A stretch of DNA of 64,000 nt from Flavobacterium sp. 9 (GTDB taxonomy: Bacteria; Bacteroidota; Bacteroidia; Flavobacteriales; Flavobacteriaceae): contig NZ_PEEU01000001.1 of the NCBI RefSeq assembly GCF_002754195.1, forward strand, positions 3,596,001 through 3,660,000, in the 5' to 3' direction. The notes under the pieces were generated by a model. It saw only the letters and a list, made by a program, of their open reading frames with translations, ran no database searches and was not told the origin of the DNA. A program made the translations under genes and the position numbers. The stretch's first letter is position 1, and each line of letters starts with the position of its first letter. This document shows positions 24,959 through 32,117 of the stretch, piece after piece.

Positions 24959-25705
24959 TTAAGATAAAATATTCATCTTCTTTATAAAGTCTTTATAAGT
25001 ATCGCTTAAGTTTATTTTGTGGTTTCCTTTTAAGATCACAAGATTATCAGCGAGAATAATTTCTTCGATTTTGTCTGTATTGACAATAGTATTTCGGTGC
25101 GTTTTTATAAATTTATTTTTGTCTAATAAATTACTGATTTTGGTAAGGGAGATTTGAATGACAAATTTTTCTTTTTCGGTAATAATATTGCAATATCGTT
25201 CTTCGACTTCAATATACAGAATTTCACTTATGGCAACTTTTTTTAGTGAGTTTTTCTTCTTTATAAATAAATAATCATTGCTGATTACCGTGTCTTGTTC
25301 TTCGCTTAAGAAGACATTTGTTTGTTCGTAGAACTTTTCTACCGCCATTTCTATAGCATACAGAATTTCTAACTCATTAAAAGGCTTCATCAAGAAGCTG
25401 AAAGGTTTTGTAAGTTTTGCACGTTCAAAAATCTGGCGATCTTGCGAACTAGTCAAAAAGACAAAAGGTTTTGAAGCATTTGGAATAATATTTATAGATT
25501 CAGCAAACGTAATTCCGTCTGGTTTTCCGTCAAGAAACACATCGATGATGATAACATCAACGGTGTTTTCGTAAAAAAGCTTTATAGCATCTGTAAAGCT
25601 TGTGGCGACTCCGGCAATGGTATAATTGTTTTCAAGCAATACTTTGGTAAGCGCATCGCTTTGTTCTGGAGTATCTTCTATTATTAAAACATTGATATTG
25701 TCCAT
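24959..25705 (-). CDS. LytTR-family response regulator
   Basis: Residues ~5-120 are a receiver domain with phospho-acceptor Asp55 in VIIIDVFLDG and the conserved Lys in FLMKPF. Residues ~145-245 are a LytTR DNA-binding domain (EILYIEVEERYCNIIT, FIKTHRNTIVNTDKIEEI). Such regulators bind paired direct repeats and are typical of peptide-pheromone and bacteriocin circuits in Gram-positive bacteria. Here the gene lies downstream of four GG-leader peptide genes and a sensor-kinase gene on the same strand, separated from the peptides by a terminator, so it has its own promoter. Pairing with that kinase is inferred from position. Confidence 0.93.
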   Translation of the reverse strand: MDNINVLIIEDTPEQSDALTKVLLENNYTIAGVATSFTDAIKLFYENTVDVIIIDVFLDGKPDGITFAESINIIPNASKPFVFLTSSQDRQIFERAKLTKPFSFLMKPFNELEILYAIEMAVEKFYEQTNVFLSEEQDTVISNDYLFIKKKNSLKKVAISEILYIEVEERYCNIITEKEKFVIQISLTKISNLLDKNKFIKTHRNTIVNTDKIEEIILADNLVILKGNHKINLSDTYKDFIKKMNILS

Positions 25706-25861
25706 TATTTATTGTTTTTGGGAAAGCAAGTATTGTTAATAAGGTTTTTGGTGGAGTAAAGTAAAGAATTATTATAGAAAAAAGGATTATTTAAAGCTTA
25801 TTTTTTGAAGAGCTTTATTAAAACAAAGATGTTATTTATGATTTATAAAATGTAATAAAAT

Positions 25862-25898
25862 AAAATCCCAATCTTTTTATTAAAAAAGATTGGGATTC
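25862..25898 (-). terminator. Terminator after the GG-peptide gene array
   Basis: AATCCCAATCTTTTT and AAAAAGATTGGGATT form a 15-bp stem with a 4-nt loop, followed by T-rich sequence on the minus strand. It ends the peptide transcript 60 nt after the last peptide stop and isolates the LytTR gene. Confidence 0.88.
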
Positions 25899-25958
25899 TA
25901 AAAAATCTTCAATTTGATTAATATTTATTTTTCTAAACGGATTACACTTACTTATAGA

Positions 25959-26102
25959 TTAAATTCCTATGCTTGTCTTTGTTCCTCTAGATGTTGTTGG
26001 ATCATCTCCTCCTGAAATAGTTTGTAATTGTTTTCTGGAAAGAGAAGTGAAGTTTTTAAGGTTTGATGTTTTATCCGCGTTTATGGTTGTTTTATTTTTC
26101 AT
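25959..26102 (-). CDS. Double-glycine leader peptide precursor, copy 1 (47 aa)
   Basis: Too short for ordinary gene calling but clearly a member of a four-copy family. The leader contains NLKNFTSLSRKQLQTISGG and ends in the double glycine where C39-type peptidases cut. The predicted core is DDPTTSRGTKTSIGI, with no cysteine. Starts ATG at 26100-26102 (MKNKTTINADK) and stops TAA at 25959. It is the last of the array, 49 nt after copy 2, and is followed by a terminator. The shared core motif DPTxSRGT[KR]TS is kept across all copies. Precursor status is inferred from the leader and the conservation; product and modification are unknown. Confidence 0.85.
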   Translation of the reverse strand: MKNKTTINADKTSNLKNFTSLSRKQLQTISGGDDPTTSRGTKTSIGI

Positions 26103-26151
26103 ATTTTTTTTGTTTTAAATTTTTGGATCTAACGAAGTACTTGCTTTTGAA

Positions 26152-26295
26152 TTAAACTGCTGCACTTGTCTTTGTACCTCTAGAGGTTTTTGGATCGTCT
26201 CCTCCTGAAATCGTTTGTAATTGTTTTCTAGAAAGAGAAGTGAAGTTTTTCAAGTTTGATGTTTTCTCCGTGTTTGTGGTTACTTTATTTTTCAT
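26152..26295 (-). CDS. Double-glycine leader peptide precursor, copy 2 (47 aa)
   Basis: Start ATG 26293-26295 (MKNKVTTNTEK), stop TAA 26152. The leader NLKNFTSLSRKQLQTISGG is the same as in copy 1, and the core is DDPKTSRGTKTSAAV. The substitution pattern (Thr to Lys at the fourth core residue, and a changed tail) leaves SRGTKTS untouched. It follows copy 3 by 11 nt, the spacing of a compact tandem array. As in the other copies there is no cysteine, so thioether (lanthipeptide-type) rings cannot form. Confidence 0.85.
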   Translation of the reverse strand: MKNKVTTNTEKTSNLKNFTSLSRKQLQTISGGDDPKTSRGTKTSAAV

Positions 26296-26306
26296 GGTTT
26301 TTTGGA

Positions 26307-26450
26307 TTAATCAGGAATACTTGTTCTTGTACCTCTAGATATTGTTGGATCTGTTCCTCCTAAAATAGTTTGTAATTGTTTTCTGGAAAGAGCAGTAAAG
26401 TTTTTTAAGTTTGATATTTCTGCCGTGTTTGTGATTGCTTTATTTTTCAT
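26307..26450 (-). CDS. Double-glycine leader peptide precursor, copy 3 (47 aa)
   Basis: Start ATG 26448-26450 (MKNKAITNTAE), stop TAA 26307. The leader reads NLKNFTALSRKQLQTILGG and the core TDPTISRGTRTSIPD. This is the most divergent leader, with Ser-Gly-Gly changed to Leu-Gly-Gly. Its core shares PTISRGTRTS exactly with the C-terminal tail of the 142-aa protein encoded at 28652. Gaps of 11 nt separate it from copies 2 and 4, consistent with duplication of a unit of about 155-160 nt. Confidence 0.85.
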   Translation of the reverse strand: MKNKAITNTAEISNLKNFTALSRKQLQTILGGTDPTISRGTRTSIPD

Positions 26451-26461
26451 GGTTTTTTGGA

Positions 26462-26611
26462 TTAATCAGGAATACTTGTTTTTGTGCCTCTAGATAATGT
26501 TGGATCTTCTCCTCCTGAAACAGTTTGTAATTGCTTTCTGGAAAGAGAAGTGAAGTTTTTAAGGTTTGATGTTTCTACCGTGTTTGTAGTTTGCAGTGCT
26601 TTGTTTTTCAT
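26462..26611 (-). CDS. Double-glycine leader peptide precursor, copy 4 (49 aa)
   Basis: First peptide gene of the array in the direction of transcription. Start ATG 26609-26611 (MKNKALQTTNTVE), stop TAA 26462. The leader is NLKNFTSLSRKQLQTVSGG and the core EDPTLSRGTKTSIPD. It has a two-residue-longer N-terminus than its sisters. It lies 155 nt downstream of the sensor-kinase stop. No TAnnTTTG element was found in that gap, so it may be read through from the kinase gene or depend on an activator. Confidence 0.85.
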   Translation of the reverse strand: MKNKALQTTNTVETSNLKNFTSLSRKQLQTVSGGEDPTLSRGTKTSIPD

Positions 26612-26766
26612 GTTGTTTTATCTTTTGGTTAGATTATAAAAATAAACAAAAAAATAAAACAGCGTAAAAAAAATATAGGATAATTCGGAAATCGTTGAGT
26701 TTTTTAGCGTGTGTAATAAGTAGTTAAAAAGAACTGTTAAGAATTGCTCTATTTCAAATGAATGTA

Positions 26767-28500
26767 TTAAACAATTGTTTTTGGAAAACTCAAAATCATT
26801 TTTGTTCCTTTATTGAGCTCGCTTTCTATGGCTAAGGTTCCGCTATTTTTTTTAATCATTTGTTTACACAATTGTAAGCCTAACCCAGTTCCTATAATTT
26901 CGGAGTTATCTTTCTTAGACAGCAATTCACTATCTGAAAGCAATTCCTGAATAGTGCTTTCTTTCATTCCAATACCTGAATCCTCGATGATAAGTTTACA
27001 AAAATCAGTATTTGTATCTTCGGAGTAAAAGCTGATTTTTCCGTTTTCATTAGAAAATTTAATGGCATTGTCTAATAGATTTCGAAGTACAATTTTTAAC
27101 GAATCAAGATCAACGAAAATAAAGATGTTTTTTGAAACCGAATTTTCAAAAGTAATGGTTTTATCAAGAAGTAATGGTTTATAATTATACTCAATTTGCT
27201 GTACGACAGAGTATAAATGAACAGATTCTTTATGAAAATACAATTGTTTGGTTTGCAGCATTGCCCAATGCAATAAATTATCCAATAAACTATAAGCGCC
27301 ATTGGCAATCGTACTATTTTGTATAATGAGTTGGTTTAGTTGATCGTAATTTTTAGTCTCCAGAGTTGCAGATAATTTGGCGTTACTAGTCTTGAGTGCA
27401 TTTACAGAAGATCTTAAATCGTGACTTACAATCGAGAATAATTGATCTTTAGTTGCATTGAGTTCGTCGAGTTTGTTTTTTTGGAGTAATATAATTTTGG
27501 CATTTTTTATTTTTTGAGCATAAAAATAAACACCGGTGGTTAGAAGTAATAATAAACCAATTGCGGCAAAAAAGAAAGCATTACGCTCTGCATTTTTTAG
27601 CTTGTTTTGGACTTCAAGTACTTTAATTTGTTTTTGTTTTTGAGCTACAGCAAATTTTTTCTCGTAATCAGCAACTGCCCAAATTTTGTTTTGATTGTTT
27701 ACCGAATCGCTCCATTGCTCTGATTCTTTTCTGTATTCTAAAGATTTCTTGAAATTGCCTCGATTTTCTTCGACAATAGCCATGTTGAATGTTGCATCTT
27801 TTTTTAAGTTGAAGTCTTTTACACTTTTAGATAATGTATAGGCTTTTTTAAAATAGTATACGGCTTGTTGATCTTTGTATTGTGCGTAGTAAAAGTTTGC
27901 AATATTTATATTAGATCGAATTATACTTTTTGTAGCTCGTTTAGGATTTATAAGAACATCTTTTTTAAAATAATATTCAGCTTTATCAAATTGTTCAAGG
28001 TGTACATAACATATTCCAATTTTTGTATATAAAGTAGCTATTTCATCTTCATCTTTATGATTCAATATTTCTTTTTCAGCCTTCAAAAAATAAATAATAG
28101 CTTTTTTAAATTTTTTTTCTAAAAGAAATAAATGCCCGATATTATTATCGATCAAATAATAATATTGGAAAGATTTGTTTACTAGGCTTAATTCAATAAA
28201 TGATTGTTTGTATAGTTCTTTCTTTTTTAAGGAATAACCTCTAAAATAATGACAATAGTTTTTTGTTTCTAAGTCAGACTTAGAATTCAATTGTTTCATT
28301 GAATATACCAATGTTGAATCCCATTCTTTTTTTAAGAAAAAATATTGGGCTTTGTTAAAGTTGATTTGACTCTTATCCGACTTTGCTTTTTTTTGAATGG
28401 CAATCTCAAAATAATTCAAACTTTTATATTGCTGTGCTAAAGCTATTGTACAAAAAAAAAGAAGTAGAACAAGAAAGTGATGTGTTTTTTGATTCATCAT
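26767..28500 (-). CDS. TPR-containing sensor histidine kinase
   Basis: A 577-aa kinase with signal sequence (residues 1-22), periplasmic tetratricopeptide repeats (~40-260, such as YTKIGICYVHLEQFDKAEYY), a coiled segment, one membrane helix (~308-328), then a cytoplasmic kinase. His360 sits in SIVSHDLRSSVNALK. The ATPase domain shows the N box NLLDNAIKF, the G1 box EDSGIGM and the G2 box GTGLGLQLCKQMI. TPR domains can bind peptides, as in Gram-positive RRNPP receptors. Its neighbours are GG-leader peptides and a LytTR regulator, so it could sense a peptide; that is inference. Two adjacent ATGs start it. A promoter element lies 55 nt upstream. Confidence 0.93.
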   Translation of the reverse strand: MMNQKTHHFLVLLLFFCTIALAQQYKSLNYFEIAIQKKAKSDKSQINFNKAQYFFLKKEWDSTLVYSMKQLNSKSDLETKNYCHYFRGYSLKKKELYKQSFIELSLVNKSFQYYYLIDNNIGHLFLLEKKFKKAIIYFLKAEKEILNHKDEDEIATLYTKIGICYVHLEQFDKAEYYFKKDVLINPKRATKSIIRSNINIANFYYAQYKDQQAVYYFKKAYTLSKSVKDFNLKKDATFNMAIVEENRGNFKKSLEYRKESEQWSDSVNNQNKIWAVADYEKKFAVAQKQKQIKVLEVQNKLKNAERNAFFFAAIGLLLLLTTGVYFYAQKIKNAKIILLQKNKLDELNATKDQLFSIVSHDLRSSVNALKTSNAKLSATLETKNYDQLNQLIIQNSTIANGAYSLLDNLLHWAMLQTKQLYFHKESVHLYSVVQQIEYNYKPLLLDKTITFENSVSKNIFIFVDLDSLKIVLRNLLDNAIKFSNENGKISFYSEDTNTDFCKLIIEDSGIGMKESTIQELLSDSELLSKKDNSEIIGTGLGLQLCKQMIKKNSGTLAIESELNKGTKMILSFPKTIV

Positions 28501-28554
28501 TGGTATTTTGAAAAATTACTAGATCTAATAATAGTATTGATGATTAGTGAATTG

Positions 28555-28562
28555 CAAATATA
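28555..28562 (-). promoter_or_regulatory. -7 promoter element for the TPR sensor kinase
   Basis: Minus-strand TATATTTG matches TAnnTTTG, 54 nt before the kinase start. It gives the kinase, and perhaps the peptide array behind it, a promoter separate from the 142-aa protein gene. Confidence 0.55.
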
Positions 28563-28651
28563 GGTGTAGTTAAATGCCTATTAACAAAACGATAATCATC
28601 AATACATAATGGTGGGAATCTGTAAATTTAGCGTAGCACCGTTTTTTGGGA

Positions 28652-29080
28652 TTAATCTCCTGAACTTGTCCTAGTGCCTCTAGAAATAGTCGGATCTGAT
28701 CCGTCGCCAGGGCCTACAACAGTTGTTGAAGGAGTATATTTTAAGTAAGTGATAACTTCTGTGATATCTCCAATAGTGTCAGAGGTATAATCTGTTTCTA
28801 TGTAATAGACATTATAAGTCTCTGGAGAGATCTCGTCCCATTCGTAGTCATAATAAATTGTTAAAGTGTTATCGTCCTGTGTTGTTCTTTGTACTGTAGG
28901 TTTTTCTGTTCCTTTAGAATTGATATATACAGTAGAACAAACTTTTAAGGTTTTTACTCCGTCATTGTTATAAAAGTTTGCCGAAGCCAGGGGAGGAATT
29001 GGAAAAGTTATATTTTGTATGTCTTTAAATATAAAATCTTCGGTGTTGATTTTGGTAATCTGGATAACTTGATCGTCCAT
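28652..29080 (-). CDS. 142-aa protein with a GG-peptide core motif at its C-terminus
   Basis: Family unrecognised. There is no signal peptide. Residues 1-125 are rich in Thr, Tyr and Asp and look all-beta (KTLKVCSTVYINSKG, NTLTIYYDYEWDEISPET, TYNVYYIETDYTS). The last 15 residues, SDPTISRGTRTSSGD, match the cores of the four small peptides 2 kb downstream, preceded by GPGDG rather than a GG leader. DNA similarity extends past the stop codon into a GGATTAAT word shared with the peptide genes. It may be a larger substrate of the same modification or export route, or carrier of a recognition tag. Both are inference. Confidence 0.8.
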   Translation of the reverse strand: MDDQVIQITKINTEDFIFKDIQNITFPIPPLASANFYNNDGVKTLKVCSTVYINSKGTEKPTVQRTTQDDNTLTIYYDYEWDEISPETYNVYYIETDYTSDTIGDITEVITYLKYTPSTTVVGPGDGSDPTISRGTRTSSGD

Positions 29081-29259
29081 AATAGGGTTTTTAGGGTTAA
29101 TATCTTTATTTTTGGTAGGCTAAAGGTATTTTTTTTCTTTGAATAAAAAATGAAATACCTTTAGTTTTTCTTCATTAACTCTAAATTTATTGACTATTTG
29201 TTAAATATCGATCCCAATTTGGTTCGTTTTGTGGTTTAAATCCATCAAACAAACCATTG

Positions 29260-30939
29260 TTAGTCGACACTAATCGTTTTAGAAAGATAAACAGGTTGTC
29301 CTTTTTCTGTAAAACCTTCTAATACAACTTCAAAGCTTCCTTTAATATCAGAAGTATAAAAAGGAATGATCATGTCGGTATTTTGCAATTTTATATTTGG
29401 TTTCCAAAGTAATTGATATCGATAATCAGGAATTCGACTATTTGTGTTAGATTCATATTTTGGTTCATAATATGATTTTGCAGCTTCCGGTCTTAGAATT
29501 GTTGTTTTTAGGATATTTTTATCCGAGTAAATCGATGCAAAATCATTGTTTTTTGTTATGATACTTACAATTCCGTTAAACAGTTTTGGACCATAATAAT
29601 ATGGTGATGCCACTACGCTAATACTTTGAATTTGATAAGCATTGTAATTGTATAAAGCGTTCATGTCCTGAATTTGCAATCCATCAACCAGAACCAGACA
29701 AGGTTCAGCAGATTGTATTACGTTGTATCTGATATCTGATAAATATAAAGACGGAACTTGCTTGTAATCTTTAAAACTAAGCTCCGTAACAATTTCTATA
29801 ATTGTTTCTTTAAAGGTTCGGAATCTGTCAAAATCATCAAGATTGTATTTTTTTTCATTCGACTGAAAAAAAACTGCAGTATCGCTTGATTCAATTATAC
29901 TGTCTTTTTTTTGCGAAAAATAAACATTTTCGATTTGCGTTGCCAATGAACGTTCCTGAATCGCTTTCAGATTTTTACTTGAAATAGTGGTTTTGTCTAA
30001 GAAAACCAGATTTGATAAATCCGGACTTGGTTCTTTATCAATCGCAATCGAATAGTTTTCTCTTTCAGATTCTGATAACTGAAAATAACTGTCAGATACA
30101 TTTGTTTGTTTATCAATTATAAAAATAAACTTGCCGTTTTGATTAGTTTTTGTGGTTTTGAAAATGAAATTTTTCCCCGGAATTGACAACGTAACTACTT
30201 TATAAGCTAAGTCAGTGTTTGCAATTTTCGAACTAATATGTCCAGTAATAATTTCGCCTCTTGTTTCAGGAAGAGCCGTTAAATCTTGCTTTAAACGTAA
30301 ATCACTATTATCTGTTTTAGTATTTGACAAAATGGTAAGACTATCTATTTTTCGGATATTTAAAAAGTAATTTCCGCTTTCTAATGTCTTCGGGATTATA
30401 ATAGAAGCTTTTTCTCGTTTAGAATATTTTTCTTTATTAATGCCCAGAACAATGTTGTTTGTAGTTTCGTTTGTAGAAGAACTCAGACCTTTGCTTACAA
30501 CATTTTCGATAGTCATATTTATATTCTCCTGAAATGGATTTATAATCGTAATATCCATTTCAAAAAAGTTGTTTTGCGTGTTATTTAACATCCACGAAGT
30601 ATAGGCGATAATTTTGTAATTTCCTGTTGGCAATGTTGTGGGAATAAAACAATCTCCAGATCCTAAACCGTTTTTTAAGCTAATTTTGTTTTTAAAAACA
30701 CTTTCTTTCTGACTATTAATTATTTCTATATAAGCGACCTCACTTACGTCCGAAAGTGTTTTGTTTTTGTTTAAGCAATATAATTGATAATAAAGGGTTT
30801 CGCCTGTAAGCAGAACCGTTGTATTGGTTTTAACCAATATAGATTCTGTACTCAAATTGGTGTTTTTTTGAGCAATAATAGTAGGAGTAATGCTTATCAG
30901 TAAAAAAAGCAATACTATTGTTTTGATTAATTTTCCCAA
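29260..30939 (-). CDS. MG2/plug-domain surface protein of the TonB operon
   Basis: A 559-aa exported protein (signal ending TPTIIAQ). Residues ~35-140 resemble an alpha-2-macroglobulin MG2 domain (GETLYYQLYCLNKNK, PTGNYKIIAYTSWML), as found in Bacteroidetes proteins of TonB-receptor loci. A middle beta-sandwich follows, and residues ~395-470 resemble a TonB plug (CLVLVDGLQIQDMNALYNYN, GIVSIITKNND), with no beta-barrel after it. Its start overlaps the DUF4249 lipoprotein gene by 13 nt, so translation is coupled. It probably works at the outer membrane with that lipoprotein and the receptor. Substrate unknown. Confidence 0.82.
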   Translation of the reverse strand: MGKLIKTIVLLFLLISITPTIIAQKNTNLSTESILVKTNTTVLLTGETLYYQLYCLNKNKTLSDVSEVAYIEIINSQKESVFKNKISLKNGLGSGDCFIPTTLPTGNYKIIAYTSWMLNNTQNNFFEMDITIINPFQENINMTIENVVSKGLSSSTNETTNNIVLGINKEKYSKREKASIIIPKTLESGNYFLNIRKIDSLTILSNTKTDNSDLRLKQDLTALPETRGEIITGHISSKIANTDLAYKVVTLSIPGKNFIFKTTKTNQNGKFIFIIDKQTNVSDSYFQLSESERENYSIAIDKEPSPDLSNLVFLDKTTISSKNLKAIQERSLATQIENVYFSQKKDSIIESSDTAVFFQSNEKKYNLDDFDRFRTFKETIIEIVTELSFKDYKQVPSLYLSDIRYNVIQSAEPCLVLVDGLQIQDMNALYNYNAYQIQSISVVASPYYYGPKLFNGIVSIITKNNDFASIYSDKNILKTTILRPEAAKSYYEPKYESNTNSRIPDYRYQLLWKPNIKLQNTDMIIPFYTSDIKGSFEVVLEGFTEKGQPVYLSKTISVD

Positions 30940-32099
30940 AATGAAGGTATTACGTTAGAAGAAAATGATGTACAATCTCCGCATTCTTTATCGACCATCC
31001 AGTATGATGTGGGCGACATACCGGGACCACCGCCTATATAAACATGCGTAGTAAGAACTTTGTAATTCTCATTTGGTATTTCGCTAAATTCGATTAGTTC
31101 AGGTGTACATTGTCTAAAATATTTTGCCGGATCTACTGAAGGAAATAAGTCAGCAAAATTGAAGAAGATTCGTTTTTTAGTAACCGAAGCAACGTCAAAA
31201 AAACCAACAACTTTTTCAGATGAGTTATCTGTCGATTTTATGTTTCCAACAATAAATCCCGGTTGGTTTGGTGATAACACATCTCCTGAATCGGACATTT
31301 TCTTTGATGTGAAATAATAGTCGTACGCAAAACGGTTTTGTGTATACTGAGAAACCAGAATGCTGTAGCGATTTGCTATTATATAATCTGATTCACTTAT
31401 AAAACGAACAGGGAAATTTACTCTGTCTTCAGATAAATCAGTTGTATTGGTTTGTATAATTCCCGTAGATTTTTTGGTGCTGTAACAAATGTGTGTATTT
31501 GGCTCTGCAGGCACAATTTCCATTTTAAAAGTCCCTTGATAAGGAACTAATTTTATACGTTCTGTTGTTGTATATACAGTTACGACCTTATAAGTCTCTT
31601 CGTATTCGTAGCGATAATATTTGGAAGTATTTGTTGGATCAAAGCTTTTAACATTTATCTGAGCACCTTTTTGACCTTCTCTTTCCCCGGCAACAGCCTC
31701 CAGATCAATCGTGTTTTGTGTAGTCAATGTTTCTTTTGATGACGTATATGATTTTCCTGAAGCCGCAATAATTTTTAGTTGATAATCTTTATTTGGCTCT
31801 GCTTTAAATTCATTTTCAGAAATATATTTTCCGTCTTTTTCCTTAAACGAAAACTCATTATTATCACTATCAACAACCGTAACTTTTGCTCCTGATTCTA
31901 TTTTTGTTATTGTATCATTAAGAAGTCTTGTTCTTGAGATCTTTATTTCCTGATGTTTTAACTCATTTGTTATTGTGGCTTCAACAATCAGTGCGTTTTC
32001 AAGATTTTGATCCTGAAAAGCATATTGTTCTGTACAACTCGACAAAATAACACATGAAAAAACAAGTAGTGCCGATTTTTTAAATATTGATAAATTCAT
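30927..32099 (-). CDS. DUF4249-family lipoprotein
   Basis: A 390-aa lipoprotein with signal MNLSIFKKSALLVFSCVILSSC and lipobox Cys. DUF4249 proteins are Bacteroidetes outer-membrane lipoproteins, nearly always encoded beside a TonB-dependent receptor and assumed to be its accessory. Family landmarks include LIVEATITNELKHQEIKISR near the N-terminus and the C-terminal Cys-rich stretch KECGDCTSFSSNV. It begins 18 nt after the receptor gene and overlaps the next gene by 13 nt, so it sits in the middle of a four-gene operon. Confidence 0.92.
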   Translation of the reverse strand: MNLSIFKKSALLVFSCVILSSCTEQYAFQDQNLENALIVEATITNELKHQEIKISRTRLLNDTITKIESGAKVTVVDSDNNEFSFKEKDGKYISENEFKAEPNKDYQLKIIAASGKSYTSSKETLTTQNTIDLEAVAGEREGQKGAQINVKSFDPTNTSKYYRYEYEETYKVVTVYTTTERIKLVPYQGTFKMEIVPAEPNTHICYSTKKSTGIIQTNTTDLSEDRVNFPVRFISESDYIIANRYSILVSQYTQNRFAYDYYFTSKKMSDSGDVLSPNQPGFIVGNIKSTDNSSEKVVGFFDVASVTKKRIFFNFADLFPSVDPAKYFRQCTPELIEFSEIPNENYKVLTTHVYIGGGPGMSPTSYWMVDKECGDCTSFSSNVIPSFWEN

Positions 32100-32117
32100 A
32101 TTGATACGATAAATGAA

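Noticed and set aside
25959..26611. Class I lanthipeptide precursors
   Set aside because: The GG leaders suggested it, but no core has a cysteine and no LanB/LanC-like gene is present, so thioether rings cannot be formed.
26721..26741. LytTR-type direct repeats (TAGTTAAAA and ACTGTTAAG) upstream of the peptide array
   Set aside because: They resemble AgrA-type half-sites, but the spacing is about 12 nt start to start rather than the usual ~21, and the match is weak in an A+T-rich region.
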